DNA from: Actinomycetes bacterium
GTDB taxonomy: Bacteria; Actinomycetota; JAHEXW01
Assembly (NCBI GenBank): GCA_023251915.1
Contig: JAHEXW010000002.1
Span: 1-46,528, forward strand
Direction of reading: 5' to 3'
DNA length: 46,528 nucleotides
Part shown: positions 24,901 to 28,894 of the stretch, in pieces
How the letters are laid out: every line of letters begins with the position of its first letter
Numbering within the stretch: the first letter of the stretch is position 1
Program-made: the position numbers and the translations under genes
Notes under the pieces: model-generated
Databases searched by the model: none
Seen by the model: the letters and a program-made list of their open reading frames with translations, nothing else
What the model was told of the DNA's origin: nothing

Positions 24901-25473
24901 GCTTATTACTGAATAACGAATGACGCCCGCCGTTCCGTCAGTGCCGTCGGCGGTAAACGTCGTTCTGTCAACCAGGCAGAAGGTCGGATCAGTCGCCTGG
25001 TCGGCCGAACCGGCTCCCTGGCCAATATAGGACGCTTCCAGCGTATAAATATTAGACGTGACGGGAGCGGGCCAGGCTTTGACGATCACCGGTATCGCGT
25101 AAACGCCGGTGCCGTTGTCCGCCTTGTCTTTGACCTCACGCACATTTTTGGTGTCGGCCCAGTACTCGGCCACTTGTCCGTCGACGTTCTTGATGGCGTC
25201 GCCCGGCAGGTAGAACTGGCCATAGCCGGTGCCGTAAGTCCGCCCGGTCAACGGCTTGCCCATTTGGTCAACCAAACCGACTTTGACGGTAAACGCCTGG
25301 TTAAGCTTAACGGTAACGGGCGAATCAACGTGGATGGCCCAAGCGGCGCCGATGGCGCCTTCGCCTTGAGCGGTTCGAATCAAGACGTTAGTCCCCAAAC
25401 ACACATAAAGGATGACCAGACCGAGAACAAGTCCTATGAACTTTAGCGGGTGGCTCTTAGCTAGTTTAACCAA
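4000..25473 (-). CDS. Giant 7157-residue modular surface protein fused to an 11-haem cytochrome c
   Basis: One uninterrupted frame of 21.5 kb. It starts at TTG (25473) with AGGA 8 nt upstream. A single hydrophobic segment (residues ~11-32) serves as export signal or anchor; no LPXTG or SLH anchor was seen. Modules in rough order: about a dozen Ig-like units joined by (I/V)DNTxP linkers, two with SbsA/Big_5 character; three DUF2341 units (DNA near 19870-19600, 16180-15905, 6480-6180); two LamG-like units (near 15830-15200 and 11880-11290); a Gly-rich block (13000-12355); seven copies of a beta-sandwich repeat marked GPxRGxAxVxxDG...VDVDA; two fibronectin III units (8730-8050). Residues 5835-7149 carry ten CXXCH and one CX3CH with DUF2341 and sandwich modules between them. 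The domain families suggest adhesion or carbohydrate binding; the haem part suggests electron transfer at the cell surface. It is co-oriented with cytochrome genes on both sides. The combined function is inference. Confidence 0.9.
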   Translation of the reverse strand: MVKLAKSHPLKFIGLVLGLVILYVCLGTNVLIRTAQGEGAIGAAWAIHVDSPVTVKLNQAFTVKVGLVDQMGKPLTGRTYGTGYGQFYLPGDAIKNVDGQVAEYWADTKNVREVKDKADNGTGVYAIPVIVKAWPAPVTSNIYTLEASYIGQGAGSADQATDPTFCLVDRTTFTADGTDGTAGVIRYSVISPDKLTVKVPVVQPDKPTPEPIQNVINVRVKPVAQVRDPVHHNRMLNGLADAQDLSNWLAPTAVDNTGQKVDVAFGTIKEETMILHGSKTNKSVPTGIYDVQLIVTSPAKLAGKKAAITFGVDATGVEMKMSTTVNFSTVVEETAKYNTLYGIPYLVEMPHTPVIWDDPDMDFYWVGVTPLNAEERFADYDVYPVTDTGEVTNSFYMINEEGNRVRIKCLRLYALVEDPDMYELTPGGEQVSLNVTTAEMFVREKTGDPAQDVPPAGAGGGVGVGANGTGYAMRAVDGAFNSPMEQVKYDMYPSGVDPTSLYASTLAEKQYIFWVHGKNQLGVWGYYGIDATAMPVPKILSVDRTAPTVSIAEPPFENPARQVAGNNLNVSGTVNADNGGTFRSSLNSVEIYDGWDAAWTDAGINLDKYTNTWSTMYDTLFEPGNAYTLQARAIDGAGNMTPAGGYGTRNVIIDNTKPVANISSPGDGMGYPTGTSNITVTGAVYDPDTAPIGDLSFDHYTVEWAPGIKLSGDADTGWTMINSGTSSVGGPSTTGTLANWNVGPSGANLTEGPYSLRVRCWDKAGNHSDENPTGSTNMMYVFIDSSKPFSALTVPYIDGSANNWASTTIRGTGRDFMAVGGAQRYEEDAAGINYFTSSGSAGGWTLATSSDNSYSNNAARYAATANYYAQFTFSGTYVTWVSTKGPNRGSAQVWIDGAFVKTVNLNAPGVTYYYQQEVFSKTFTTGGSHTLKIVVVSGQVDVDALDLYAGSGVNLIDTQIRRVSDGYYWHDSTDGTPSYRNTFQPSSAGAPWLATTVNSGRHTAYVTNWQYGVAAIPSHTQVDITTRATDDTGNVEASPTSTRLMVQTEMPVTTYQPPANGLNNWYVLLPDLTVPPLLLIGTEPSSPNPGVKNMYYQWTTTGVVTAPTSGYIGYSATLPATSISHILDFDSPSHGLTADGTRRLWYYSSDIVGNAETPHYTDFSRDIAAPDAPAFTAPQLPDYQFQRATVSLGGNTRDAASGVGKVEMTVQRNDGLYWQSGTNWNSTPYWFTISGTTGWSYGFNSVAAAGGDGSYTFKARATDVAGNVSGAGSLTCIIDNTAPTTYHTFSIPAPDGDNGWYKTDLSVSVVPRDPSPGSGIALTYGAWNFNNSAVNISGLWGGLNTNPDLNGTYYFGYYSTDNSGNSQTPVFANFKKDSERPFSAIMTPTIDGQYFRRSIAFAGTAWDPTNPGSPGSGLQREEVTIRENFAPFYYWNGVVGAGAAWTATPVWVPTTGSTNWTYSWDTLNTNVPQDNADYKLTARAVDNAGGAQITPVERVVHVDNTAPVVTLVDPPDTEGLVPTDYPIRATFSEKMAPATVNSPAANFAVKNSVGASMPGTVLYSEQGASYYAVFTVTGTFSRGAVLTGVVSRGATDLAGNPVVVNHSATGTSIIGQEPWSAITYSGAGWSTVSDAGASGGAYKHSNVDTNYAEVTFTGTDFRWLSGKGPNYGIAHVWLDDTVDQGTFDLYSASQQYKQTVVNLTGLTDTTHKLKIIVTNAKNAASSDYYVDVDAFTGAIDTTWKFTTAGVDAQIWQPVTGSRVYGRVPIMGQANGEAFQQYKLQYKKNNGTDTFHDFGVVHTSPQVSQVWPFQTDWSDGATGGPSPQEVIDPANPEHPAARYHTASNITANGADASSSLQLSSAGTVWPYRKAITITNTGAQMTDYQIRVPVTFVTSHMKANFDDVRFTDSDGQSILNHWKESFIASSAAVFWTKIPVVPAGTPANPTVKTVYMNYGNFNAQGGSSNGANVFDRFDDFNDASLNGSVWTNLGGASEGSGTLNFNVDAYNYNDWTSGGRSAPAVKLATAPTGDFTARIKISSFSAQAYTQAGISAYSSDASAYLMGLENNGTVTRYQLDKIGGTAIPATYYANNQAVKFLYITRLGASYIFQVSDIDGTNLQQIGTTPYNDIALSNIVLFAREWTSPGTPTPGYPAVNMDDFIVQKYSGTATASTFINNVTVANPGAESIDGPLSTAYAANGSLVSSVFNSGSANDWGLVKWTENVPTGTRITIQVRHNTTAADNNPEDGGWSTWSAPITVSAGEQIPGFNAQYIQYKVNMFANSNATKTPVLNDITFYNGVLETWDTTALPLGDGSYTIRLLVSDQLTDPPDPWKTDAPGKHSIAAEVVVNVENTSKPTSTITAPAIAPPKNTTAVQIKGTTDVTGTGYDEFPGVGKIDVRVKRSSDGLYWSGSGNNWSSDANQWILTTDTEGAAAYRYWKYSLNTTLQDAGNSVFTDGLYTIESKATDKAGAQELLSPDPYPLITVRIDNTPPTGSITFPASNSYVSGGFVSVDGGVNDPPDDANLLDYKLEYRKTGASTWTVIANDSYEHPRLPLGTRYWKQTSGADFNAGSNALANGNGTTLLATTALAQGTTTTALADTLYLGGAWTFDSNSGLYTLVFANRTLPADVDFLTLQGEVRLAVGSWLPYGTTLLVGTTTTSVNDTTNIGGAWSYANGLYTLITANVYAPAGVTLQGKLNMGGRVEMDRYLLTDGFNGSAIDGANWLSVDTGANMSVANAVSVNGPANTQQISNTPALVTVRNFDRSLTQNIEADFTFSSFTANSTGNAGTYFGWKNTTSLYDLGQYVHAFWIFNGQVYVYNNGVSASTGYSLAAGTKYRLRVDLKVGGGATYYFSADRGMTWTTAYDTTSGTATPLKAGFTNHKYGNVAYYANTFMFDTVTIQKYLTGPSTYSSAVYDAGASINWNTTGQIKWSEANVNGTTSDVTLQTRTGSSATAGDQNWTGWSTAYTNPTGGAITSTPNRYIQYRVSETYTGTYAPSSPLPAVGDVTLSYTGGTGANQLEYWNTAGLQEGAYTLRLTVTDKAGNTNTTPIESKPVTIDKTAPHASLNNVGTVFGAKRYIRANVGLTGTADDGMWTNKVPIAITNPTGSAQTDYQVKVPVTFATGMRSDFNDLRFTDGSGNKLPYWIETFTASSAATVWVLLPALPSPGGTTIYMSYGNSAADVTNQSFTKVMRDANDMTNAYRQDLPTTGAVGLWHLETPTTSGLSYLWADSTANANNAVLDNGAWSYTQYGHMQGTAGAYFDGVDDVATVANSASLQALTGNATFEFWIYPQNVSIARSNPIDKSYGGQFAFTLETNGSLTYYHGTAKTSGSYTSFMAVPPGSLENNNWYHVAVVRDNTAKTLKGYLNGVLVSSTTYTILPGAATDNVTFGVGYTGAPFKGLLDEVRISNAALTSDAIMRDVGIRKWAASEPSAGVPGANAANPYEWGNFGHYELSFAGPEGGTIPPASAGGTTPVTAGALGTWNTRAVQDGDNYSVKLYDIDLANNTATTSITGMTVDNTPPRVTSTVPAKNETFVDDRISQKAYFTESVRAATLDSPAVSFTKKLMNPPNTLVAGTVKYTELGAMYYATFTQTTPPLTYDAWYTDTITPAVKDQAGNPLAVAFEENDAIVSYSGTGWTDAASANASGGGYKWTNTTADDVTIGFDTDTAAGTGTAVAWVGTKTPSRGIARVYLDGVDVGTIDQYSATTVWQQPLYKTGDLTNGHHTLRIAATGTKNGASSDTRIDVDAFWLDFNTVWNFQVAGIEVGINSPTPNQRLRGTAAITGTADGSVASFQNWILEYAPHGTSSWTNITTSTTRVVNGLLANWVTPASGQYDVRLTVNDTTSPTPRFKQKTVTVTVDNTNPTVSADRLTYFRDSFDARDATNWSFNNAMTTVPFSLNGENVIRNVGAGGQTWASNYYRPNYTIKDRDQVSFDFKMASGATSFYNFLEGNDNQGEYMRWGIVATSTSTLVAESKDKSGYANSGLALGDMTNKWFHATLSVDDAAAGTFSTFVYEINNPGNSATFTKAMPRGISWRFHSYMDVGAGYLDNYEEVRPVAATVKQGQAFTLAGTATDALTGIDDVQINVDGRAWWEPMGPLTTVDACDALTGWTSSSGSLLLNAADIVSSYATNGTFVMPSGPATVKALVIGGGGGGANTGSGGGAGGYVYQSALALAPGSYPIVVGTGGAGGASTAAPGTKGNNSTFAGLTAEGGGNGVSHGGGNGGNGGSGGGGAISTTTLFAGGTGSQGNAGGGGLLETNWIGNNGGGGGAGGAGIAGGNYAGAGNGGAGISNNISGSAVMYAGGGGGGEVNGSYVGAGFDGGGNANMNAAGSTGVNGRGGGGGGGSYNAGTYTNGGGGGSGVVIVSYADPSGTSQIEGTSALRLQKTSTASTQNAFSKAISATDMSGKRINVWLYVRDATARNKISQLQMYVGGSNWLLQKAIDRTSVAIGWNTISIDMMNPDGVWFNAGTPDLRSVTTIRLDVNTNNASDLYGSGEFIMDRWTLSPSTRIDQSIGTTSTGLVGDWHLDDTPGSTAIDSSGNNNGTASGTGYWTTGRYGASALLGNGDDMVNVPETNTALRLGTQQSMEAWVKFNATAADSVRLVGKGNGNNRNYGLWLMTDGSILNQFQNASATAYNCQTTAKVNDGAWHHVAGTYDGATMKVYIDGVEAASYACGAITPVTSSDPLTIAYGNAGAALNGAVDEVKVYNVALTADQVGSRYVEGPVASGSPYLTYQGNWRNLVNPVGTYMSGGSVKTSNHATDTATVTFTGTSVTWIGMRGPDRGIAQLFVDGVRVTDGDTLLTGDAGTGSNGLPNMSGFDLYSVSGSYRQLLYTKSGLSNAQHTLTITVTGAKNGSATDSYVDVDAIDLGSTYPWTYTFSTAGWAAGAHTLTARAFDRVGNMAATPTSYTINVDDADPVVALTSPADGIWSNASAFDIKGRATDSDFNYYLLEYGFTASPSYWFPVNSNPRYNQVTGTAPNDYLGKFKAPYTVLDPANQYRASWDRADTEGWTAAGFTAQLSNGAIGGTTNSADASLTSPGIALDSNVSKVLHVRMKNANTANDSAQLYWLYSYPYSGSYLTGGVNLQLGEVQQITKNEGGFTASRGISWPLGPAGYAGKWVDYRLDMKTGQVKGTARTEGPTTTTGTWTTETNRDASEGTAVYATSAGSASYTFSNNNFSVFTTKGPDRGKARVYLDNALITDGTSKLATDNPNDINQSGIDLYAPVILGQQQIYSRTAIPDVYTGSSPRTLSSGASLQSQMNLTAGSVLSIGSTLKIGTVAQNAGDVANIGGFWTGTGPWTLIGTREIVNSNVGLQGSLTVVQGAILLSGSAINTNSTTNSLIDTINVGGSWVFSNTHTIKIEYSGEKNALSTGTRIDVDAYEDTSLLQDYPTGWPAVGFWAGTITQMRLDPNSTTGNVFGVDYISREASDGVYKIRLSAFDRAGRTASTQRTINIDTTPPKCILTAPTNMQFLASGTNVSVAGNAGDYNTNGVQSGVNKVEVRVIAGVNGLTANPGPWQLAAGTTSWSKTISIADGWYGVQARATDNAGNVRESNIVYVTVDNTAPPVPRLRAVTSKTAGGILLSWTPVKDEGSGVDYYVVYRNNVPITDKLYYPDMRTIDTVESGLTSKNFGGASAESFRKYYGCNAIDKDGFGFNANANVRYAVRAVDAAGNYSARYSLAVYYDTKPPDAPGSPAASIAGVTNTGLLSWSTSADNQGIAEYRIYRGTSPGFVAPDETKQVGSCDVSDPGSGATTATKFYDPNLAWNQDYYYKVVAFDDMMNYSSPSAEVHVKTPASKTDFNSALPHLAYSSNPTECALCHRAHTAKGEKLINETYEAKLCFTCHDGSGSNSPTKAEFDYSPSGAHRVRDELYPAGKLSCIDCHNPHLNTEASSVDNFDDDLRLATDPTTGKPTSIIPTVPNDWTFTGGNWAMSTGMIGNPAYPDPTHAELRQSDTGASTAFAKKDTGLVGIASKGGYFSVEVKLNSDGRAYLSIAGDGSASSGLTGSITRTGSSAVFSLTDGITTKTANFAYNAATQYRINLKINPERWVQGTVTTVTKADLPDGHDTITDAAVARGDFIASATSFAGSWVGFGTSGASADFDMVKVNNPGMLQTRYREFTQTAGSSYSIPDDRVLTEAFCLSCHGTSNDNPGGSQMQYYTSIHNPEMGGMQGQISDQDLTNYVRNNPTQVTPRWQTIRDEWKDLKTNPAYVLLGTGQTLGASLKNTSNGCFYCHGYHGLQFYYRTQKGEEELCYNCHGRTANKSRDNWNVYQQYNGFVQEKSPFLTYIGTWLTDEGANYGGNAVKYATGGVVVPPWYNASWGARKLITVNNPNIGVDNYQVKLTITNEPSMKADYSDLRFAAADGTTMRTFWIEKYNTASAIVWVNLPRLDAGNSSNNNKLYMYYGNGGAASASNIVGTFLYADDFTATTIDPSWSPSGSVTMDGSPAGWVTLNSVGATTPSTITHSYPVQAGDYVVEAKVKFPSVYRQRPRLLKSDNSDPTGASDYFFGDNQVTVTTYGGGTTVTDYLTTSWNAAWDNSAGSDYTAGQELLTQYKLQASPQQFTWQYYDYAGYNSGSGPIRTHSTVGGATNLYAKIQFQGSESDNSDWQIDWVRVRKSLPTDPTVAYSAPDGTTANSVSFTFTGTEFSWASTKGPDRGVAQVFIDNVSQGDVNLQLPPEQGYLYNVTVFNKQYLSLAPHTVVITAKSGRVDIDAVQGGANGSRHGLTIRDAQIKCTSCHGQRAMTDRHVYEGFATSIIANPANIKQYWSDMRNVNKTINDYCNTCHKEADTRGRVLRETHTSSKIIPYTIKYPPLITTTSANGFDRTGYTLGDIYPIQENFTGVTKSPLAAWTTDSPGTDDYEGGEDIYSSTNNAYVEYTFTGTYCAYVARFGPDSGTAQIFIDGQRYTDGTVSLPGDNPNEYSGVDLYSAVPAYRIVAATRSSLTMASHTIRVVVTSNKNALSSGYRVDVDAFKYAIPRVGHYLFAPQGPATTIISVTDPTHFTVANAGMAQLAVGNTITIDFADVPHPAQSMTIVSLAGNNVEVSSGLNASHTVDCTVSNTTKANCAGVCHDPLPDYIKNSQEAKTKITCVTCHHPHATPYLRVVRWPEDTKTGNVVTEGACLHCHNGSVKYNY
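4027..7971 (-). other. Haem-binding C-terminal region of the giant protein
   Basis: This stretch holds every haem motif of the giant protein. In protein order they are CALCH (residue 5835), CFTCH, CIDCH, CLSCH, CFYCH, CYNCH, CTSCH, CNTCH, CAGVCH (three spacer residues), CVTCH and CLHCH (residue 7145). The first three and the last three form close groups typical of doubled-CXXCH proteins. The middle ones are separated by a DUF2341 unit and two copies of the GPxRGxAQVFIDG sandwich. Haems are therefore spread as beads between binding domains, not packed in one compact cytochrome fold. Confidence 0.85.
12355..13000 (-). repeat. Low-complexity GCC-rich block coding a Gly-rich segment of the giant protein
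   Basis: On the plus strand this reads as many runs of gccgccgcc; on the coding strand it gives GGGGGG blocks mixed with Ala, Asn and Ser (about residues 4160-4370). Comparable Gly-rich segments occur in other large secreted bacterial proteins next to LamG domains. It follows a short DGRAWWEPMG Ig-like unit and precedes a LamG unit. Trinucleotide runs like this are prone to in-frame length change, so assembly length here deserves caution. Confidence 0.8.
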
Positions 25474-25505
25474 GGCCTTATCCTTTCCTCACGTGAAGCA
25501 TCATG

Positions 25506-26627
25506 TTAGTAGGTGTCCGAATTCAAATAAGCGTGACAGTTTATGCAAACGCCTCGGTTATCCAACCGAAGCAACATGCTCGTATTCAGCGCCGGCAGAC
25601 CTATCCGGCCGGCTGTCAGGTAAGTGCCCGACATCTGCTTGTCGGTGCCATGCGCCCGGTGGCAAGTGGCGCAGTTCATCAAGTCCTCGCTCGACCGGCC
25701 CAAATCACCCAGGTCATTCAGGGGGAGGTCGGTCGACGGAGCACCGTTCAAACGGGCCGTCCAAACCAGCGGTACGTCCATCTTGTGGCGGTGGTACGGT
25801 ACGTTGTCCGGGCTGCCGCCGGCGCCTTCCGGAGTTCCGTAAACGGAATGGCAACCCTCGCACCAACCGGACATACCGCTTTTGTAGTTCCGTGTATATT
25901 CTATCAAACCTGTGGCCGGAGCGGGGTCGGCCGAGAAGTCGCGCTCGGTATAACCCATGTTGGTCGTAGGCGAGATCGCAGCCGTCTTGGCCGTCTGGGT
26001 GGCGTCCTCCCAGGGTCCGTTCCAAGAAACGGTCAAACTTTGCCCGCGCTTGCCCGGGTCCAAACTTAGCAATCTATACTGTCCGACGCTGGCCGGATTC
26101 TCGAAATCAGAGTGCATGCTGTGGCAGTCCGTGCAGCCCAGCGCGATGCTGGCCCCGGTTGTTGAACCGTAGGGCACGATAGGATCGATGACGACGCCGT
26201 CGATGTCGCCGATGTGATGCGCTGAGGTGACCGGCTTGCCGGCCGTCCCGCCGATGTACCTGAATCCGCCGCCGAGCAGCGTACCGCCGTCTTCGGCCCA
26301 AGAATGGGCCGGGTTCTTCGAATCGGCGTAGACGCCGTCGACTGTGTCCGTGTCCGCGCCCATCAAATGCCCATGGCAGGTGATACACATTGAATTAGAT
26401 TTCAACAGGTTCTTGGCCGCGCCGGTGTGGGCCCGGTGGCAAAGCGCGCACGAACCGGAACCGGAAGTGAAACCGGAGTGTGAGCCCCCCGAGAAATCAA
26501 GCCCGAAAGCCGGTGCGGAGATTGCCAAAGCGAAAGCCGCAGCCGCGACGACCAACGTGGTCATGCGTCCGAGCATTCTTTCTTTGGTTGTCGGAATATT
26601 CCGACCGCTCATCTTCGCCGCCTTCAT
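25506..26627 (-). CDS. Secreted 6-haem cytochrome c
   Basis: 373 residues. The start at 26627 is one base after the stop of the upstream gene (TAGGATG), so the pair is coupled; later in-frame ATGs at 26612 and 26576 are alternatives, the last giving the most standard signal peptide (MLGRMTTLVVAAAAFALA...APAFG). Six CXXCH motifs: CALCHRAH, CITCH, CTDCHSMH, CEGCH, CATCHRAH and CINCH. The CxxCHxxH pattern is common in doubled-CXXCH carriers, where the extra His often ligates a neighbouring haem. Layout and length match the gene just upstream, so the two are tandem paralogues. A 32-bp gap separates it from the giant gene. I infer a periplasmic or wall-space electron carrier that feeds or assembles with the giant cytochrome. 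Confidence 0.86.
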   Translation of the reverse strand: MKAAKMSGRNIPTTKERMLGRMTTLVVAAAAFALAISAPAFGLDFSGGSHSGFTSGSGSCALCHRAHTGAAKNLLKSNSMCITCHGHLMGADTDTVDGVYADSKNPAHSWAEDGGTLLGGGFRYIGGTAGKPVTSAHHIGDIDGVVIDPIVPYGSTTGASIALGCTDCHSMHSDFENPASVGQYRLLSLDPGKRGQSLTVSWNGPWEDATQTAKTAAISPTTNMGYTERDFSADPAPATGLIEYTRNYKSGMSGWCEGCHSVYGTPEGAGGSPDNVPYHRHKMDVPLVWTARLNGAPSTDLPLNDLGDLGRSSEDLMNCATCHRAHGTDKQMSGTYLTAGRIGLPALNTSMLLRLDNRGVCINCHAYLNSDTY

Positions 26628-26628
26628 C

Positions 26629-27732
26629 CTAGACGCTAACCTTGTGACAAGCCTTGCAAACCAACCGGTCGTTCAGACGCAGAAGCATGGCGTCTTCGCC
26701 GGCCGGCAGAGGTCCGCGTTCCGCCACCGGCAGAACGGCCTCTCCGCCTATGGTCGCGTCCGTACCATGCGCCCGGTGACATGACAGGCATGTCATCGTG
26801 TCATCCGGGGTCCGCCCGTTGCCCGTCAAATCCTGCAGGGGCAGGTCGGTCGTCAATTTATAAACACGGGAATTGACTACGTCGGGTGTGTCCTTGCTTA
26901 TCGGTACGTCCACCGCGTGCCGGTACCGGGCGACGTTGCCGATCATGTCTCCCGTGTTAAACGGCGTCGCGTCCACCCGCGTCATATAGCGCTCGTGGCA
27001 GGTGGTGCACCAAGTGGCGATGTTCCCCTTGTAGTTTCTGGTCATTTCTTTCGAAGCGCCGGGGTCGCCGGCGGAGAAGTCGATCTCGGTATAGTTGTTA
27101 TCGGTCGTCGTTGTCGCGACCCCGTTTCCGTCGGTCGTGGCAGTCGTCGAAGGACCGTTCCAGGGCACCGAGATGTCGCCGGCCGCGTCTCCCGGCCGCT
27201 GGCGCAGGAGCCTGTAGTTCGGGCCGAAGTGCGGCGTGTGACAGGACGTACACTCCATCTGATAGGCCTCGCCCGCGTTATTGTTGCCGTGTGGGTGACT
27301 GGAAATCCCGAGGGTGTGCTTGCCAAGAGTAACAGGATTCGCGTTGCCCACCGTCATGAAACCGCCGCCGAGCAGTGTCGGCCAAACCGTCGGCGCCGGA
27401 TCGCCGGGATTTACCGGATGCATCAGCGCGCCGGCGTTCACCGCCGTGTCCGAGCCGGTGCCGTTCGAATGACAAGAGAGGCAAGTTCCCGTAGCCGTGC
27501 TTTGCGACAACAGCGTCTTGGTCTTAGCGGTATGAACCATGTGACAGGTGCTGCAGAGGTCGGTTTTGTTAGAATAGCCGCCGTGCGGTCCGACAGCTGC
27601 GGCCGTTTGGGGCACTAAGAATAGGATACTTACGGCTGATAGGCAGAGGGTTTTGCAAAGCGCAAACAAAGCCCAATGGCCAGGCTTTGTTGAAAATTCG
27701 TGTTTGCTACTCATGAACCCTATGTTCGCCAC
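26629..27732 (-). CDS. Secreted 6-haem cytochrome c, paralogue of the next gene
   Basis: 367 residues from a GTG at 27732 with AAGGGG upstream; ATG at 27714 is an alternative. The N-terminus is basic, then hydrophobic, ending PQTAAAVG, a plausible signal-peptidase I site. Six CXXCH motifs: CSTCHMVH, CLSCH, CTSCHTPH, CTTCH, CLSCHRAH and CKACH. Order, spacing and the closing C(L/A)xCHRAHGT(D)... motif match the downstream 373-residue protein, which indicates tandem duplication. It is the first gene of the left-hand operon and has a candidate sigma-70 promoter at 27812-27840. Role inferred as a soluble multihaem carrier outside the membrane. Confidence 0.86.
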   Translation of the reverse strand: MANIGFMSSKHEFSTKPGHWALFALCKTLCLSAVSILFLVPQTAAAVGPHGGYSNKTDLCSTCHMVHTAKTKTLLSQSTATGTCLSCHSNGTGSDTAVNAGALMHPVNPGDPAPTVWPTLLGGGFMTVGNANPVTLGKHTLGISSHPHGNNNAGEAYQMECTSCHTPHFGPNYRLLRQRPGDAAGDISVPWNGPSTTATTDGNGVATTTTDNNYTEIDFSAGDPGASKEMTRNYKGNIATWCTTCHERYMTRVDATPFNTGDMIGNVARYRHAVDVPISKDTPDVVNSRVYKLTTDLPLQDLTGNGRTPDDTMTCLSCHRAHGTDATIGGEAVLPVAERGPLPAGEDAMLLRLNDRLVCKACHKVSV

Positions 27733-27811
27733 GATGCCCCTTGCCTTGCTAGTAAGCTCATTCCTTATGCTTGTTCGCCGGAACTGCTACTCACTATCAG
27801 GGCTGAGGTGC

Positions 27812-27840
27812 ATTATGACCTGTATTAATGTTTACGTCTA
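27812..27840 (-). promoter_or_regulatory. Candidate sigma-70 promoter for the giant-cytochrome operon
   Basis: On the minus strand TAGACG (27840-27835) and CATAAT (27817-27812) are 17 bp apart, 80 bp before the GTG of the first 6-haem gene. It lies in the 160-bp gap 27733-27892, which holds no gene. No clear hairpin terminator was seen after the NHL gene that ends at 27893, so read-through from upstream is possible. Confidence 0.38.
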
Positions 27841-27892
27841 GCACCTTTCCAATGTAACATTTCGGTCTGCAAAAAACAACCTTTTCAAGTCA

Positions 27893-28894
27893 TCAGTGCT
27901 GCCAGATTTGAACCCTCTTACCTTCTCTATCGACAACATACACCGAATTATTTAGCGCCGCAATACCCATCGGAAATTGGAACTGCCCGTTTTTAGTGCC
28001 GTACTCACCAAACTTATAGAGATACTTGCCGTTTTTGTCATAGACCTGCACGGCGTGACCGAAGGTATCGACAACGTTCAGGTCGCCGCTGACATCGAAA
28101 CAGATTCCGACCGGATGGCCCAACGCGGCCTTGCCGCCGCCATTGCCGATGCTGAATTTATACTTACCGGTCTTGTCAAAAACCTGGACCCGGCTGTTGT
28201 TGCTGTCTGCCACATATATGGAGCCGTCCGCGCCCACCGTTATCCCGTTCGGGAAAGAAAACTCGCCCTGGTTCTGGCCTTCCTTGCCGAATTGCAGAAT
28301 CAACTTGCCGTCCGAGTTGAATTCCAGGATCCGGTGAGTGCCCTTAGTCGCGTCGGTCACATAGATGTTGTCCTTCTTGTCCACGCAGATTCCCAGCGGA
28401 CTCCAGGTGAAGGCCTTGTCGACCTGCGGGTTGAATCGAGTCGTCTGCTTCGTGGCGGGGTCGTAGACCACGACCATCGCCGAGCTTCTGTCGGTAACGT
28501 AGACCTTACCGTTTGACGCCGCCGCCGCGTATAACGGGTTGGAAAAAGCGGTGTCAGCGCTCTTGTCGGCCGGCCTCTGCCCGAAGGTGCCTGCTTGTGC
28601 GCCGCCGGGGTTGAACATCTTTACCACTTTGTTATTCGAATCGACCACATAGATGGTATTGCCGTCCGGACTGACCGTGACCCCGAGCGGCCAGTCGAGA
28701 CCGCCTTCCAGGGAGCTGCGGTAGACCGGCGCGGTCGCGCGGCCCGGCAAAGCGCTGGTGATTGACTGACGGTGCAGGAAATAATAGAGCACCGCGATGA
28801 CAGCCAGAACCAAAACCAAAATAAGTCCGCCGAGCAGAAGCAACTTTTTGTTCCGATTGCCTCGAGATTGTTGAATCATGTCGTCTACGTTCAT
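27893..28894 (-). CDS. Membrane-anchored NHL-repeat beta-propeller protein
   Basis: 333 residues. The ATG overlaps the stop of the TPR gene as ATGA, showing translational coupling. A short cytoplasmic N-terminus (NRNKK) is followed by one membrane segment (LLLLGGLILVLVLAVIAVLYYFL). The remainder is a chain of about six NHL blades, with repeated units such as PLGVTVSPDGNTIYVVDS, NGITVGADGSIYVADSN and HPVGICFDVSGDLNVVD. NHL propellers act as protein- or ligand-binding scaffolds and have no fixed enzymatic role. Its place after a TPR protein and a 15-haem cytochrome suggests a scaffold for assembling or docking cytochromes at the outer face of the membrane. That role is inferred from context. 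Confidence 0.85.
   Translation of the reverse strand: MNVDDMIQQSRGNRNKKLLLLGGLILVLVLAVIAVLYYFLHRQSITSALPGRATAPVYRSSLEGGLDWPLGVTVSPDGNTIYVVDSNNKVVKMFNPGGAQAGTFGQRPADKSADTAFSNPLYAAAASNGKVYVTDRSSAMVVVYDPATKQTTRFNPQVDKAFTWSPLGICVDKKDNIYVTDATKGTHRILEFNSDGKLILQFGKEGQNQGEFSFPNGITVGADGSIYVADSNNSRVQVFDKTGKYKFSIGNGGGKAALGHPVGICFDVSGDLNVVDTFGHAVQVYDKNGKYLYKFGEYGTKNGQFQFPMGIAALNNSVYVVDREGKRVQIWQH

Noticed and set aside
4000-25473. Possible CRISPR or DNA-level tandem repeats inside the giant gene
   Set aside because: Repeats are visible in the protein but diverged in DNA; no regular short repeats with unique spacers were found.
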